Below, one piece after another: positions 1-5,527 of a DNA stretch of 5,527 nt. Source of the stretch: an uncultured Syntrophobacteraceae bacterium. GTDB lineage: Bacteria > Desulfobacterota > Syntrophobacteria > Syntrophobacterales > Syntrophobacteraceae. A program made the position numbers and the translations under genes. Where the stretch lies: NCBI GenBank assembly GCA_937889795.1, contig CALBZH010000615.1:1-5527 (forward strand), given 5' to 3'. Position 1 is the stretch's first letter, and each line of letters begins with the position of its first letter. The notes beneath the pieces were generated by a model. That model searched no databases. It was not told where the DNA came from and saw only the letters and a program-made list of their open reading frames with translations.

Positions 1-522
1 AAAGACCCGGTTTTTGCCCGTTATATCCAGAGCATTCTTAATGCGAAGATGGTCGAGGTCTGCTCGACCACCCTGTCCCAGAAAGCGATTCCCCACATCT
101 TCACGCACCCCGATTACAATCGGTACCTCGAAGAGCGTCGAAGCCGCTACGAGAAGTTCTCGAATCTTGCCTTCGACACATTGAACCGGCTTCCAGGCGT
201 CCTGGTCAACCGCACAAACGGGGCGTTCTATATGAGCGTGGTCTTCGAGAGTGGTGCACTCAATGAACGCCAAACGCTGCCAATCCCCATCGGGGAGGCT
301 CGAAGTCTGGTGGAGGAGCTGACGGCGGATCCGACGATGGAGCTTGACAAGCGCTTCGTCTACTATCTCCTTGCCGCAACCGGAATCTGCGTCGTTCCCT
401 TGAGCTCGTTCAACACCGACCTTCAGGGATTCCGCATGACCCTCCTGGAGCCGGACGAGACGGTCTTCCGGTGCATACTCGACAAGCTGGAAAACAGCAT
501 CCAAGGTTATCTGAGGAGCTGA
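1..522 (+). CDS. PLP-dependent aminotransferase, alanine-aminotransferase-like, C-terminal part (5' truncated by window edge)
   Basis: The frame is open from base 1 to the TGA at 520-522, giving 173 residues. The start codon and the PLP-binding lysine lie left of the window, so this is roughly the last 40% of a fold-type I aminotransferase. The first ATG in view (position 49) is internal, since coding sequence continues upstream of it. The best family signature is the segment reading TGICVVPLSSF followed by GFRMTLLEP (about 388-450). It closely resembles the TGICVVPGSGF...FRMTIL segment of alanine aminotransferases; the arginine at 433-435 corresponds to the substrate-carboxylate-binding arginine of class I/II aminotransferases. 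The usual role of the family is cytosolic, PLP-dependent transfer of an amino group between an amino acid and a 2-oxo acid. An aromatic or aspartate-type substrate cannot be excluded from this fragment. It is convergent with the kinase gene downstream and shows no operon link inside the window. Confidence 0.85.
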   Translation, partial: KDPVFARYIQSILNAKMVEVCSTTLSQKAIPHIFTHPDYNRYLEERRSRYEKFSNLAFDTLNRLPGVLVNRTNGAFYMSVVFESGALNERQTLPIPIGEARSLVEELTADPTMELDKRFVYYLLAATGICVVPLSSFNTDLQGFRMTLLEPDETVFRCILDKLENSIQGYLRS

Positions 523-523
523 A

Positions 524-552
524 GGGCGGCGGAGCCAGGGGAGGGCGGAGGG
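524..552 (+). other. G-rich tract just after the aminotransferase stop
   Basis: Directly after the stop codon the plus strand is a purine-rich run with G-tracts at 524-526, 528-529, 531-532, 538-541, 543-545, 547-548 and 550-552. The cluster at 538-552 has four tracts of at least two G separated by single bases (A, C, A), a pattern compatible with a two-layer G-quadruplex in the transcript. Nothing proves that it folds. Confidence 0.3.
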
Positions 553-566
553 TTTGACGACTTGGG

Positions 567-596
567 CTGCGGGAGGCTCCCCAGGAGCCCCCGCGG
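567..596. terminator. Strong GC hairpin in the convergent gap (possible transcription end, no U-tract)
   Basis: An almost perfect stem: 567-573 pairs with 590-596 (one T-G wobble) and 575-580 (GGCTCC) pairs with 584-589 (GGAGCC). A574 is bulged and the loop is CCA (581-583). That is 13 pairs, mostly G-C, between two genes that point at each other. Neither strand shows a T-run after the stem, so it is not a textbook intrinsic terminator. It could pause polymerase for factor-dependent termination or protect 3' ends of either transcript. Confidence 0.4.
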
Positions 597-644
597 AGGG
601 CAATTCGTTCCCGAAGTCAGGGAAGCAGGACCGGACCGTTGTCT

Positions 645-676
645 CAGTGGATCAGTTCTTGGAACCGAGTCCACTG
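645..676. terminator. Second stem-loop in the convergent gap (nested inverted repeat)
   Basis: CAGTGGA at 645-651 is a perfect inverted repeat of TCCACTG at 670-676. Inside the 18-base loop a second short stem forms, GTTC at 655-658 with GAAC at 662-665. The element sits about 60 bases past the kinase stop codon on the minus strand. There is no T-tract on either side, so a terminator role is only inferred from its position between convergent genes. Confidence 0.3.
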
Positions 677-735
677 TGGTCTTTCGAGGGTGTGGGAACG
701 TGTGTGCTGGGAGTTTCGGTGTGCAAGGCGTCGTT

Positions 736-3192
736 TCAAGGACTGTCCAGCAACTCCCGCGCTCTTTTCAGAAGCTCAGCGATCATGAAGGGTTTTCCGA
801 TGAAGCCGTTTGCGCCCTCGGCAAATGTCTGCAGCAGGGGGCCATCCGCTGAATGTCCGCTGGCGATCAGCACTTTGGCTTCCGGATTCAAACGTTTCAG
901 CTCTCTCAAGCAACTGTAGCCACCCATACCGGCCATGCTCAGATCCAAAATCACCAAGTCGACTTGGCCTTTCAAGACGGAATAGATTTCCAACCCTTCT
1001 TCTCCGGAAGACGCCGCAATACACCGATACCCAAATTGCGTCAGCGCGTCTTTTCCCATAGCGATTATGGATGGATCATCATCGATCAGCAATATGGTTT
1101 CAGTCCCATGAGGCGCCGAATTGATTCCATTAAGATGGTGTTGATCTGCCTGCGCTGTGGCGATGGACGGGAACCAAATCCTGAAGCGTGTTCCCTTCCC
1201 CAGCTCACTGTCACATTTTATGTATGCCCCGTGACTTTTGATAATACCATAGACCATTGAAAGACCTAAACCCGTTCCCTTGCCAACGCCTTTAGTCGTA
1301 AAGAACGGCTCATACATCCGGTCCAAGATATCTTTATCCATTCCAATACCAGTATCTGTAAGTGACAATATAACGTATTCAGATTCTCCCCCTTGCATGT
1401 TGGTCGGAACATAGTCTTCATCTAACGGTCCATTGGAAGTCTGAATGAACAGCGTCCCACCCGTAGGCATCGCATGCATGGCGTTGATGGCAAGGTTCAT
1501 GATGACCTGCTCGATCTGCCCTGAATCCGCATTGATCTGCTTCAGTCCGGGGTCAAGAGCCAGATCAATGGAGATCATCTTCGGAAAGGTGCGTTCGAGC
1601 AATGGTTTCAAGTGCTCGATTTCCTGATTCAAATCAACCGGCTTCAGGCGACTCCCAATCTTCCTGCTGAACGTGAGAAGCTGCCGAACCAGGTTGGATG
1701 CCTTCACGGACGCCTGCTCGATCTCCTTCAACCGGCTGCAGACTTTTTCATTCCGAGTGCTTTCCAACAGGAGCAACTGTGTATACCCCATGATGCTTTG
1801 GAGGATATTGTTGAAGTCATGGGCAATTCCGCCAGCCAGCTCCCCAACGGCTTCCATTTTCTGAGCCTGCAGCAGTTGGGCTTCCAGCCGCTCCCTTTCC
1901 TGTTCGGAGCGTTTTTTTTCCGTGAGGTCACGGACAAAAGCAATGATCAGTTTCTCGTCCTCGAATTGGACCGGGCTCATCACAAGCTCAACCGGAAAGA
2001 CATCTCCGTCCTTACGCTGATGATAGGTCTCCAGCAGCTCGCCACCGCCATCTTTCAGACCGCCAACATACCGGCCCCACCTCTCCTCGCTCAGGGCAGG
2101 ATCCAGATCCAGGATGGTCCGCTCGCACAGCTCTTCCCGGTCGTATCCGAGGCTCTCACTGCCCTGCTCGTTGACGTCCAGGATTCGACCGCTTTCCTGA
2201 TCGATCAGGAAGATCCCGATCGAGGCTCGATCGAAGCAGAACCGTGTCAAGCGCAGGGCCTTCTCGATGCGCATTCTCTCCGTGATGTCCAGGACGAGAG
2301 AGGCCACGCCGATGAACTTTCCATGGGCATCGGTCAAGGCGGTGTTATACCATTCGCAGGTGCGGGTCTCTCCACCCTTGGTCCTGTTTTGATTGACCGA
2401 GACAACGCCCCCCGTTTGACTCAACAGCCCCTGCCAGACCTCCTCCACCGTCTTTCTTGCGTACTCGGGGATGATCACATCATAGGCACTCCTCCCCAGC
2501 ACTTCTTGCCGGGAATACCCGAAAATCCTTTCCGCGGCCTGGTTCCATTCAACCACCCTGAAGCTCAAGTCCCATTCGATGACACCCAGGGGCGTATGCT
2601 GCACGTGGAGAGAGAGCCTCTGCGCATGCTCTCGCAGCTCGGCCTCGGCTCGGCGGCGCTCGCTGTTCTCCGTCTCCAAAGCGATCGTTCGCTCCCGGAC
2701 ACGGTTTTCCAAGGTCCGGTTGGAGTCATACAGCTTCAAGAAAAGCAACAGGATGATCACGGACAAAACCATGCACAGGATGATATACAAATGCAAATAG
2801 ACGGTGCGACGCGGCCATACAGCGGATATCTTTCCGATCGTCCGGCCTTCAAAAACCACGCTCGACTCCAGTTGGAACGACCGGATGAGGTTGAACCGGG
2901 CAAGAATGCTGTCAATCCCCTTCAGAGTTGGACCTCGAATATCCAGAAAGAGCTTCCCACTCTCGTCGATGACCGCAATGCGCTCGTAACCATTCGCCTG
3001 AGCGGCCAAGGTAAGATATGCCCTGGGGCTCGACTCCTCCATGGTCCACAATGAGCTCGCGATAACCTCCGCGTGGTCATGGATCTGGCTCTCGGCGAAA
3101 TCCTGAACCCGGTTCTCATAATACACAAAGAACACGCCAAAGGCCGCGCATAAGAGAAGAACCACAAGGCTCATAATGGGTCGAATTTTCAT
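736..3192 (-). CDS. Membrane hybrid sensor histidine kinase (periplasmic domain, two PAS, HisKA, HATPase, C-terminal receiver)
   Basis: 818 residues from the ATG at 3192-3190. This start is preferred because AGGG (3202-3199) lies 6 nt upstream; an in-frame GTG at 3222 would add 10 residues but lacks a clear Shine-Dalgarno. TM helices at about 9-25 and 132-153 flank a roughly 105-residue periplasmic domain containing an SLW motif and a VIDESG turn, resembling small CHASE5-like sensor domains (tentative). A coiled linker follows (158-195), then PAS1 (about 195-308) and PAS2 (about 315-427), both ending in DxTE. The kinase core has H-box GGIAHDFNN with phospho-acceptor His458, N-box Asn566/Asn570, G1 DTGIGM at 613-618, F-box FF at 630-631 and G2 GKGTGLGL at 637-644. 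The receiver (about 698-816) has acidic Asp704-706, phospho-acceptor Asp750, Ser778 and Lys800, so both modules appear active. No HPt or output domain is fused, so the downstream partner is elsewhere. It probably shares a transcript with the upstream binding-protein gene. Confidence 0.95.
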   Translation of the reverse strand: MKIRPIMSLVVLLLCAAFGVFFVYYENRVQDFAESQIHDHAEVIASSLWTMEESSPRAYLTLAAQANGYERIAVIDESGKLFLDIRGPTLKGIDSILARFNLIRSFQLESSVVFEGRTIGKISAVWPRRTVYLHLYIILCMVLSVIILLLFLKLYDSNRTLENRVRERTIALETENSERRRAEAELREHAQRLSLHVQHTPLGVIEWDLSFRVVEWNQAAERIFGYSRQEVLGRSAYDVIIPEYARKTVEEVWQGLLSQTGGVVSVNQNRTKGGETRTCEWYNTALTDAHGKFIGVASLVLDITERMRIEKALRLTRFCFDRASIGIFLIDQESGRILDVNEQGSESLGYDREELCERTILDLDPALSEERWGRYVGGLKDGGGELLETYHQRKDGDVFPVELVMSPVQFEDEKLIIAFVRDLTEKKRSEQERERLEAQLLQAQKMEAVGELAGGIAHDFNNILQSIMGYTQLLLLESTRNEKVCSRLKEIEQASVKASNLVRQLLTFSRKIGSRLKPVDLNQEIEHLKPLLERTFPKMISIDLALDPGLKQINADSGQIEQVIMNLAINAMHAMPTGGTLFIQTSNGPLDEDYVPTNMQGGESEYVILSLTDTGIGMDKDILDRMYEPFFTTKGVGKGTGLGLSMVYGIIKSHGAYIKCDSELGKGTRFRIWFPSIATAQADQHHLNGINSAPHGTETILLIDDDPSIIAMGKDALTQFGYRCIAASSGEEGLEIYSVLKGQVDLVILDLSMAGMGGYSCLRELKRLNPEAKVLIASGHSADGPLLQTFAEGANGFIGKPFMIAELLKRARELLDSP

Positions 3193-3198
3193 GCTTAG

Positions 3199-3202
3199 CC
3201 CT
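3199..3202 (-). promoter_or_regulatory. Ribosome binding site deciding the kinase start
   Basis: On the minus strand AGGG lies 6 nt before the ATG at 3192-3190. No comparable motif precedes the alternative in-frame GTG at 3222, which follows closely on an in-frame stop at 3228-3226. This supports the shorter protein. Confidence 0.5.
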
Positions 3203-3270
3203 AATTTCCGAAAACCCAACACAGATCAACCATTGCAATACGATAGCCTATTTCGCAAATTTTTTAATGA

Positions 3271-4035
3271 TTAATAGTATCTAGATGTTATAGCGAGTAG
3301 GGTTCCATCTTTCATCATATCCATAATTGCTTCATCAAATTTATCCACCTGACTAACATATGGTGACGCTTTTCTTATCATAATGTGAAATGGCATTTCA
3401 GATATAGTATTAGATGTATCTATGACCCTAATATAGGTTCCAGATCGTTTAATATCTGGCCAGGCCCCAGGAGGCCATTCAAGAACAATGTCTCCCCGTT
3501 TCTCTACCAGCATCCTCCATACATTTTCCAAATACGATGCCACATAAGTCTTTATTCCATTTGCTTCAATATTTTCTTTATTCCATCCATTTCCACTATA
3601 AGTGATAACAACAAAGTTTCCGCGCTTAATATCCATAATTGATCGTATCTTACGAATTTCAGATATGCGTTCGTGACCGGCATAGGTAAATACATTGAGC
3701 GGCTTTTTGTAGAATGGGTACCGATGTGTGACCGTATATTCCAAGCGTTCCGCAGTCGGAACAGTCAGAATGGCGTCGTCTATTCCGCTTCTCACATTTT
3801 CCTGACACCGGGGCCAGGGATACATGGTCCACACAATCTTCATTCCCATTCTCTTGACCAGCACTTCCGTGATGATCTCATAGAAGAAGCCGGCCATTTC
3901 TCCACTGTCGTTGACATAATGAAACGGAGGGAATGCAGGGTAGGCGATCCGCAGCGGCGGTTCGGCCCGAGCGGTGACTGAAGCCAGAAACAGGATCAAG
4001 ACCGTGCTCACAGACAAGCTTCTTTTGTCTCTCAT
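3271..4035 (-). CDS. Periplasmic solute-binding protein, SBP_bac_3 type, paired with the hybrid kinase
   Basis: 254 residues from the ATG at 4035-4033, chosen because GAGGA (4048-4044) stands 8 nt upstream. In-frame alternatives are ATG 4056 and GTG 4068. The N-terminus (MRDKR, then a hydrophobic stretch, then TARA) is a Sec signal peptide with probable cleavage after Ala24. The mature part begins with a beta strand (LRIAYPAFPPF), then GFFYEI, PWPRC, and a PTAER segment at about 93-97. In amino-acid-binding proteins such as HisJ the equivalent arginine (here Arg97) binds the ligand carboxylate. The end, DGTLLAI near the C-terminus, is also typical of the family. No ABC permease or ATPase gene is adjacent; the next gene downstream is a histidine kinase, so a sensory role is more likely than bulk uptake. 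The ligand is unknown. The C-terminal half (3271-3660) is about 35% GC and uses AT-rich codons, unlike the N-terminal half and the neighbouring genes. Confidence 0.88.
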   Translation of the reverse strand: MRDKRSLSVSTVLILFLASVTARAEPPLRIAYPAFPPFHYVNDSGEMAGFFYEIITEVLVKRMGMKIVWTMYPWPRCQENVRSGIDDAILTVPTAERLEYTVTHRYPFYKKPLNVFTYAGHERISEIRKIRSIMDIKRGNFVVITYSGNGWNKENIEANGIKTYVASYLENVWRMLVEKRGDIVLEWPPGAWPDIKRSGTYIRVIDTSNTISEMPFHIMIRKASPYVSQVDKFDEAIMDMMKDGTLLAITSRYY

Positions 4036-4043
4036 GGCCGTCT

Positions 4044-4048
4044 TCCTC
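4044..4048 (-). promoter_or_regulatory. Ribosome binding site for the solute-binding protein
   Basis: GAGGA on the minus strand with an 8-nt spacer to the ATG at 4035-4033. It is the strongest Shine-Dalgarno among the three candidate in-frame starts. A weaker GGTGA-like site precedes the ATG at 4056, so the start remains somewhat uncertain. Confidence 0.5.
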
Positions 4049-4079
4049 GATTTCATACTTTTGATCACCGTCCAGGATC

Positions 4080-4097
4080 AGGCATTGGACAATGCCT
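4080..4097. repeat. Inverted repeat AGGCATT-4-AATGCCT in the leader of the binding-protein gene
   Basis: Seven-base perfect arms at 4080-4086 and 4091-4097 around a 4-base loop. A third AGGCATT copy occurs at 4166-4172, just upstream of the promoter candidate. The arms sit between the predicted transcription start and the start codon on the minus strand, so they could form an RNA hairpin or a repressor operator. Confidence 0.45.
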
Positions 4098-4130
4098 TCG
4101 GAAGAGAGTGCTTCGTTCGTCTTGCCCCCA

Positions 4131-4159
4131 ACTATATCATGCAAAGCGATCGCTATCAG
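4131..4159 (-). promoter_or_regulatory. Sigma70-like promoter for the binding-protein/kinase unit
   Basis: On the minus strand: -35 CTGATA (4159-4154, 4 of 6 matches), spacer of 17, then -10 TATAGT (4136-4131, 5 of 6), with TG one base before the -10 forming an extended -10. Predicted start of transcription is near 4124, giving a leader of about 90 nt. A perfect 10-base palindrome, AGCGATCGCT at 4145-4154, covers part of the spacer and the edge of the -35, where a regulator could bind. Confidence 0.5.
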
Positions 4160-4240
4160 TTGAAAAGGCATTCGGGGTCGTCAACCGCGGCGGACGGAAG
4201 AGCCCTCCATCACGAAGGCCAGCCGCCTCTCACGCGAATA

Positions 4241-4300
4241 CCCCGGCTGTCAAAAATGTGTTATGGGACTGTCAACCCTAGCCACTTTGCCTGGCCGGGG
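4241..4300. repeat. GC palindrome CCCCGGC...GCCGGGG framing a nested hairpin
   Basis: CCCCGGC (4241-4247) is a perfect inverted repeat of GCCGGGG (4294-4300). Within the 46-base interior a smaller stem is possible, GGG 4265-4267 with CCC 4276-4278. Two CTGTCAA copies lie inside. It could be a structured 5' leader of the TPR gene, a regulator site, or chance in GC-rich DNA. Confidence 0.4.
4247..4275. repeat. Direct repeat of CTGTCAA, 22 bp apart
   Basis: Copies at 4247-4253 and 4269-4275, spaced 22 bp start to start, about two helical turns. Read on the minus strand each is TTGACAG and so resembles a -35 box, but no acceptable -10 follows at 16-18 bp from either copy. Tandem sites on one face of the helix would suit a dimeric activator or repressor. 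Confidence 0.35.
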
Positions 4301-4356
4301 GTGAATGGAGGAAGACCAGCACAGGAAGGCATCCGCCTTCACATGCGGTGACACAA

Positions 4357-4361
4357 AAGGA
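4357..4361 (+). promoter_or_regulatory. Ribosome binding site for the TPR gene (supports the GTG start)
   Basis: AAGGA with an 8-nt spacer to the GTG at 4370-4372. No ATG, GTG or other well-placed start follows before the hydrophobic N-terminal segment, so GTG is the best start. Confidence 0.6.
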
Positions 4362-4369
4362 TAGAGAGC

Positions 4370-5329
4370 GTGAGCCATCAAGTTTTGCCCGAAGAAAGGA
4401 CGCATTCGGCAGCCTCCAAGTGGAGCACCACGGGGCTGATTGTCGACGCCAGGACCGCTTGGATCGTCGCGGGGCTACTCTGGATTGCACTCAGCTCTCC
4501 AGGATGCGCTTCCGGCCCCACCAATCATTACAACCAGGGTGTCGAATACCATCAGAGCGGTCGGTTGGAAGACGCTGTCCACGAATACAAGAGGGCCACC
4601 CAGTTGACACCGCTCGACCCGCGCCCACGCTTCAACCTGGCGGTGCTCTATCAGGACCAGGGCAAGACGGAGGAGGCAGCCCGCGTGTATCGGGAGATCC
4701 TCAACAGCCATCCTGCTTACGCGCCGGCATGGGCAAATCTTGCGACGATTCATGAGAAGCAGGGGAGCCTGCTCGAGGCCGAGGAGGCTTATCGGCGTGC
4801 GCTCGAAGCGGACCCCAACGATCCCCAGGTAGCCAGTCAGGTCGGTTTCTTCCTGCTCCGCCGAGGGTATGTGTCCGAGGCCGAATCAGCCTTCAAGCAA
4901 GCGATCGACCGAGACCCCCGTTGTGCGAATGGCTATTTTGGCCTGGGACGGATCGCCCTCGACCGCGGCGCCGAGAGGGAAGCCCTCGTCGCCTTCGAAA
5001 CCGCTGCACGGTACAATCCAAACGACCGGGCCGCTCATCTGGAGGCGGCCAACATTTTGAATGGATGGGGTCGTTCACAGGACGCCCTGGCTCACCTCCG
5101 GAAAGCCTCCGCGCTTGAGCCCAAACAGCCTGAACCGTTTTACCGGATGGGATGCCTCCTCAAGGAGCTAGGTGCCTGGAAAGATGCGGAAAAGGCCTTC
5201 GAAGACGCCTTGGCCCTTGGCGCCCCGAAGGTCGACTGTTACCGAGAGCTGGATAGCATCTATCGCCATCTCGCTGACGAAGCCAGAGCGGTGGCGGAGA
5301 AACAGAACCGCTCCGCGCAGTCACCATGA
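4370..5329 (+). CDS. TPR-repeat protein, probable lipoprotein or membrane-anchored
   Basis: 319 residues from a GTG start with AAGGA 8 nt upstream, ending in TGA at 5327-5329. A polar N-terminus of about 28 residues precedes a hydrophobic segment (about 30-42) and Cys46 in the context ALSSPGC. This resembles a lipobox but has Ser at -3 and Pro at -2, so lipidation is possible rather than certain; a simple N-terminal membrane anchor is the alternative. Seven tetratricopeptide repeats of exactly 34 residues run without gaps: 52-85, 86-119, 120-153, 154-187, 188-221, 222-255 and 256-289. Each shows the pattern of small or aromatic residues (A/G at helix A, A at helix B, P near the end). A last helical stretch (290-310) caps the array. 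TPR arrays are protein-interaction scaffolds; the partner and process are unknown. The gene is divergent from the binding-protein/kinase unit and is about 60-65% GC. Confidence 0.9.
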   Translation: MSHQVLPEERTHSAASKWSTTGLIVDARTAWIVAGLLWIALSSPGCASGPTNHYNQGVEYHQSGRLEDAVHEYKRATQLTPLDPRPRFNLAVLYQDQGKTEEAARVYREILNSHPAYAPAWANLATIHEKQGSLLEAEEAYRRALEADPNDPQVASQVGFFLLRRGYVSEAESAFKQAIDRDPRCANGYFGLGRIALDRGAEREALVAFETAARYNPNDRAAHLEAANILNGWGRSQDALAHLRKASALEPKQPEPFYRMGCLLKELGAWKDAEKAFEDALALGAPKVDCYRELDSIYRHLADEARAVAEKQNRSAQSP

Positions 5330-5433
5330 CACCGCGCCCCCCCTCCCGGCAACCACCTGCCGCACTCGCGGGCTGGCCCACGTAGCGGAATACGCTGATT
5401 TGACCCCCAGGACTGCCACGGCTCTTATCGAGC

Positions 5434-5458
5434 AAGCCGCATGGTGCTTCAGATTTTT
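5434..5458 (+). terminator. Weak intrinsic terminator candidate after the TPR gene
   Basis: AAGCC (5434-5438) pairs with GGTGCTT (5443-5449) with one bulged T, giving five pairs and a 5-base loop. After a 4-base gap there is a run of five T (5454-5458). The stem is short, so termination would be inefficient. Confidence 0.25.
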
Positions 5459-5459
5459 C

Positions 5460-5488
5460 TGGACACAGGACTAAGCTCCTGCTAAACT
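5460..5488 (+). promoter_or_regulatory. Sigma70-like promoter reading out of the right edge
   Basis: -35 TGGACA (5460-5465, 5 of 6 matches to TTGACA), a spacer of exactly 17, and -10 TAAACT (5483-5488, 4 of 6). Predicted start is near 5495. The spacer contains an inverted repeat, CAGGA (5466-5470) and TCCTG (5477-5481). It likely drives the next gene to the right, which is not in view. Confidence 0.45.
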
Positions 5489-5527
5489 CATCCTGCATGA
5501 TTGCATGGCAATTCAAATCAACGGGAG

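Larger units (their letters stand above)
4036..4369. other. Divergent intergenic region with regulatory structure
   Basis: These 334 bases separate the start of the binding-protein gene (leftward) from the start of the TPR gene (rightward). No convincing gene lies here; short frames overlapping it look like shadows. It holds a leftward promoter candidate at 4131-4159, an inverted repeat at 4080-4097, a GC palindrome framing 4241-4300, a direct repeat of CTGTCAA, and a small hairpin in the TPR leader at 4325-4340. I could not find a convincing rightward promoter for the TPR gene by eye. Confidence 0.6.
5330..5527. other. Intergenic region after the TPR gene
   Basis: No coding frame here has a credible start, ribosome site and family resemblance. 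It contains a small GC stem at 5347-5362 (CGGCA with TGCCG, loop of 6), a weak terminator candidate at 5434-5458 and a promoter candidate at 5460-5488. ATGs at 5497 and 5505 stay open to the window end but have no Shine-Dalgarno. CGGGAG at the last bases could itself be a ribosome site for a gene starting just beyond the window. Confidence 0.5.

Noticed and set aside
554..919. Overlapping plus-strand frames at 554-919 and 562-852
   Set aside because: They run through the hairpin region and into the 3' end of the kinase, have no family resemblance, and no convincing ribosome site.
1612..3054. A 480-codon open frame on the plus strand, antisense to the kinase
   Set aside because: It lies wholly opposite a kinase with intact motifs in every domain. 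Its translation is low in recognisable motifs and rich in Q/P/L as expected from a reverse-complement shadow of GC-rich coding DNA. No good ribosome site was seen.
3193..3270. Terminator between the binding-protein and kinase genes
   Set aside because: The gap is AT-rich, but on the minus strand it has an A-run rather than a stem followed by T-run, so read-through into the kinase is more likely.
3878..4171. Minus-strand frame of 97 codons overlapping the start of the binding-protein gene
   Set aside because: It is out of frame with the binding protein, whose signal peptide and family motifs are clear. The sequence has no recognisable domain.
4201..4369. Possible known riboswitch (c-di-GMP GEMM-like) in the divergent region
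   Set aside because: A CACGC box and a GCAAAG-like string occur, but on different strands and without the conserved core order, so no known class is supported.
5380..5410. Possible insertion-sequence end (TTTGACCCCC-like string)
   Set aside because: Only a short resemblance; no terminal inverted repeats, target duplication or transposase sequence in the window.
5172..5474. Plus-strand frame of 100 codons crossing the end of the TPR gene
   Set aside because: Its first half is a frame-shifted shadow of TPR repeat 7, the rest has no family signature, and no start signal is evident.
5160..5516. Minus-strand frame of 118 codons opposite the TPR 3' end
   Set aside because: Proline/glycine/arginine-rich shadow with no ribosome site or known motif.

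Overview
The window looks like ordinary bacterial chromosome from a Gram-negative organism. It carries two genes for exported, signal-peptide-bearing proteins, a membrane hybrid histidine kinase of a type common in sulfate-reducing and syntrophic Desulfobacterota (the former Deltaproteobacteria), and an alanine-aminotransferase-like enzyme. The taxonomic guess is an inference from family flavour and mixed GC content; no marker gene is present.

Layout: (1) 1-522, plus strand: the C-terminal part of a PLP-dependent aminotransferase whose start lies left of the window. (2) 523-735: convergent intergenic gap with a G-rich tract and two hairpins, probably the transcription end zone for both flanking genes. 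(3) 736-3192, minus strand: membrane hybrid sensor histidine kinase (two TM segments, small periplasmic domain, two PAS domains, HisKA/HATPase, C-terminal receiver). (4) 3271-4035, minus strand: periplasmic solute-binding protein of the SBP_bac_3 type, 78 bp upstream of the kinase and probably cotranscribed with it. (5) 4036-4369: divergent intergenic region with a reasonable sigma70-type promoter for the binding-protein/kinase unit and several inverted and direct repeats. (6) 4370-5329, plus strand: a TPR protein with seven contiguous 34-residue repeats and a probable lipoprotein or membrane-anchor N-terminus. (7) 5330-5527: no supported gene; it holds a weak terminator candidate and a good sigma70-like promoter reading rightwards out of the window.

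How the genes may work together: the binding protein and kinase form a plausible two-gene sensory unit, with a periplasmic ligand-binding protein presenting a small molecule (perhaps amino-acid-like) to a kinase that has its own small periplasmic domain and ends in a receiver without an output domain. The next phosphorelay partner is not in this window. No functional link to the aminotransferase or the TPR protein can be shown. I see no mobile element, CRISPR array, tRNA or rRNA. The most notable signals are the split binding-protein/kinase sensor, the sharp drop in GC inside the binding-protein gene, and the structured intergenic regions.
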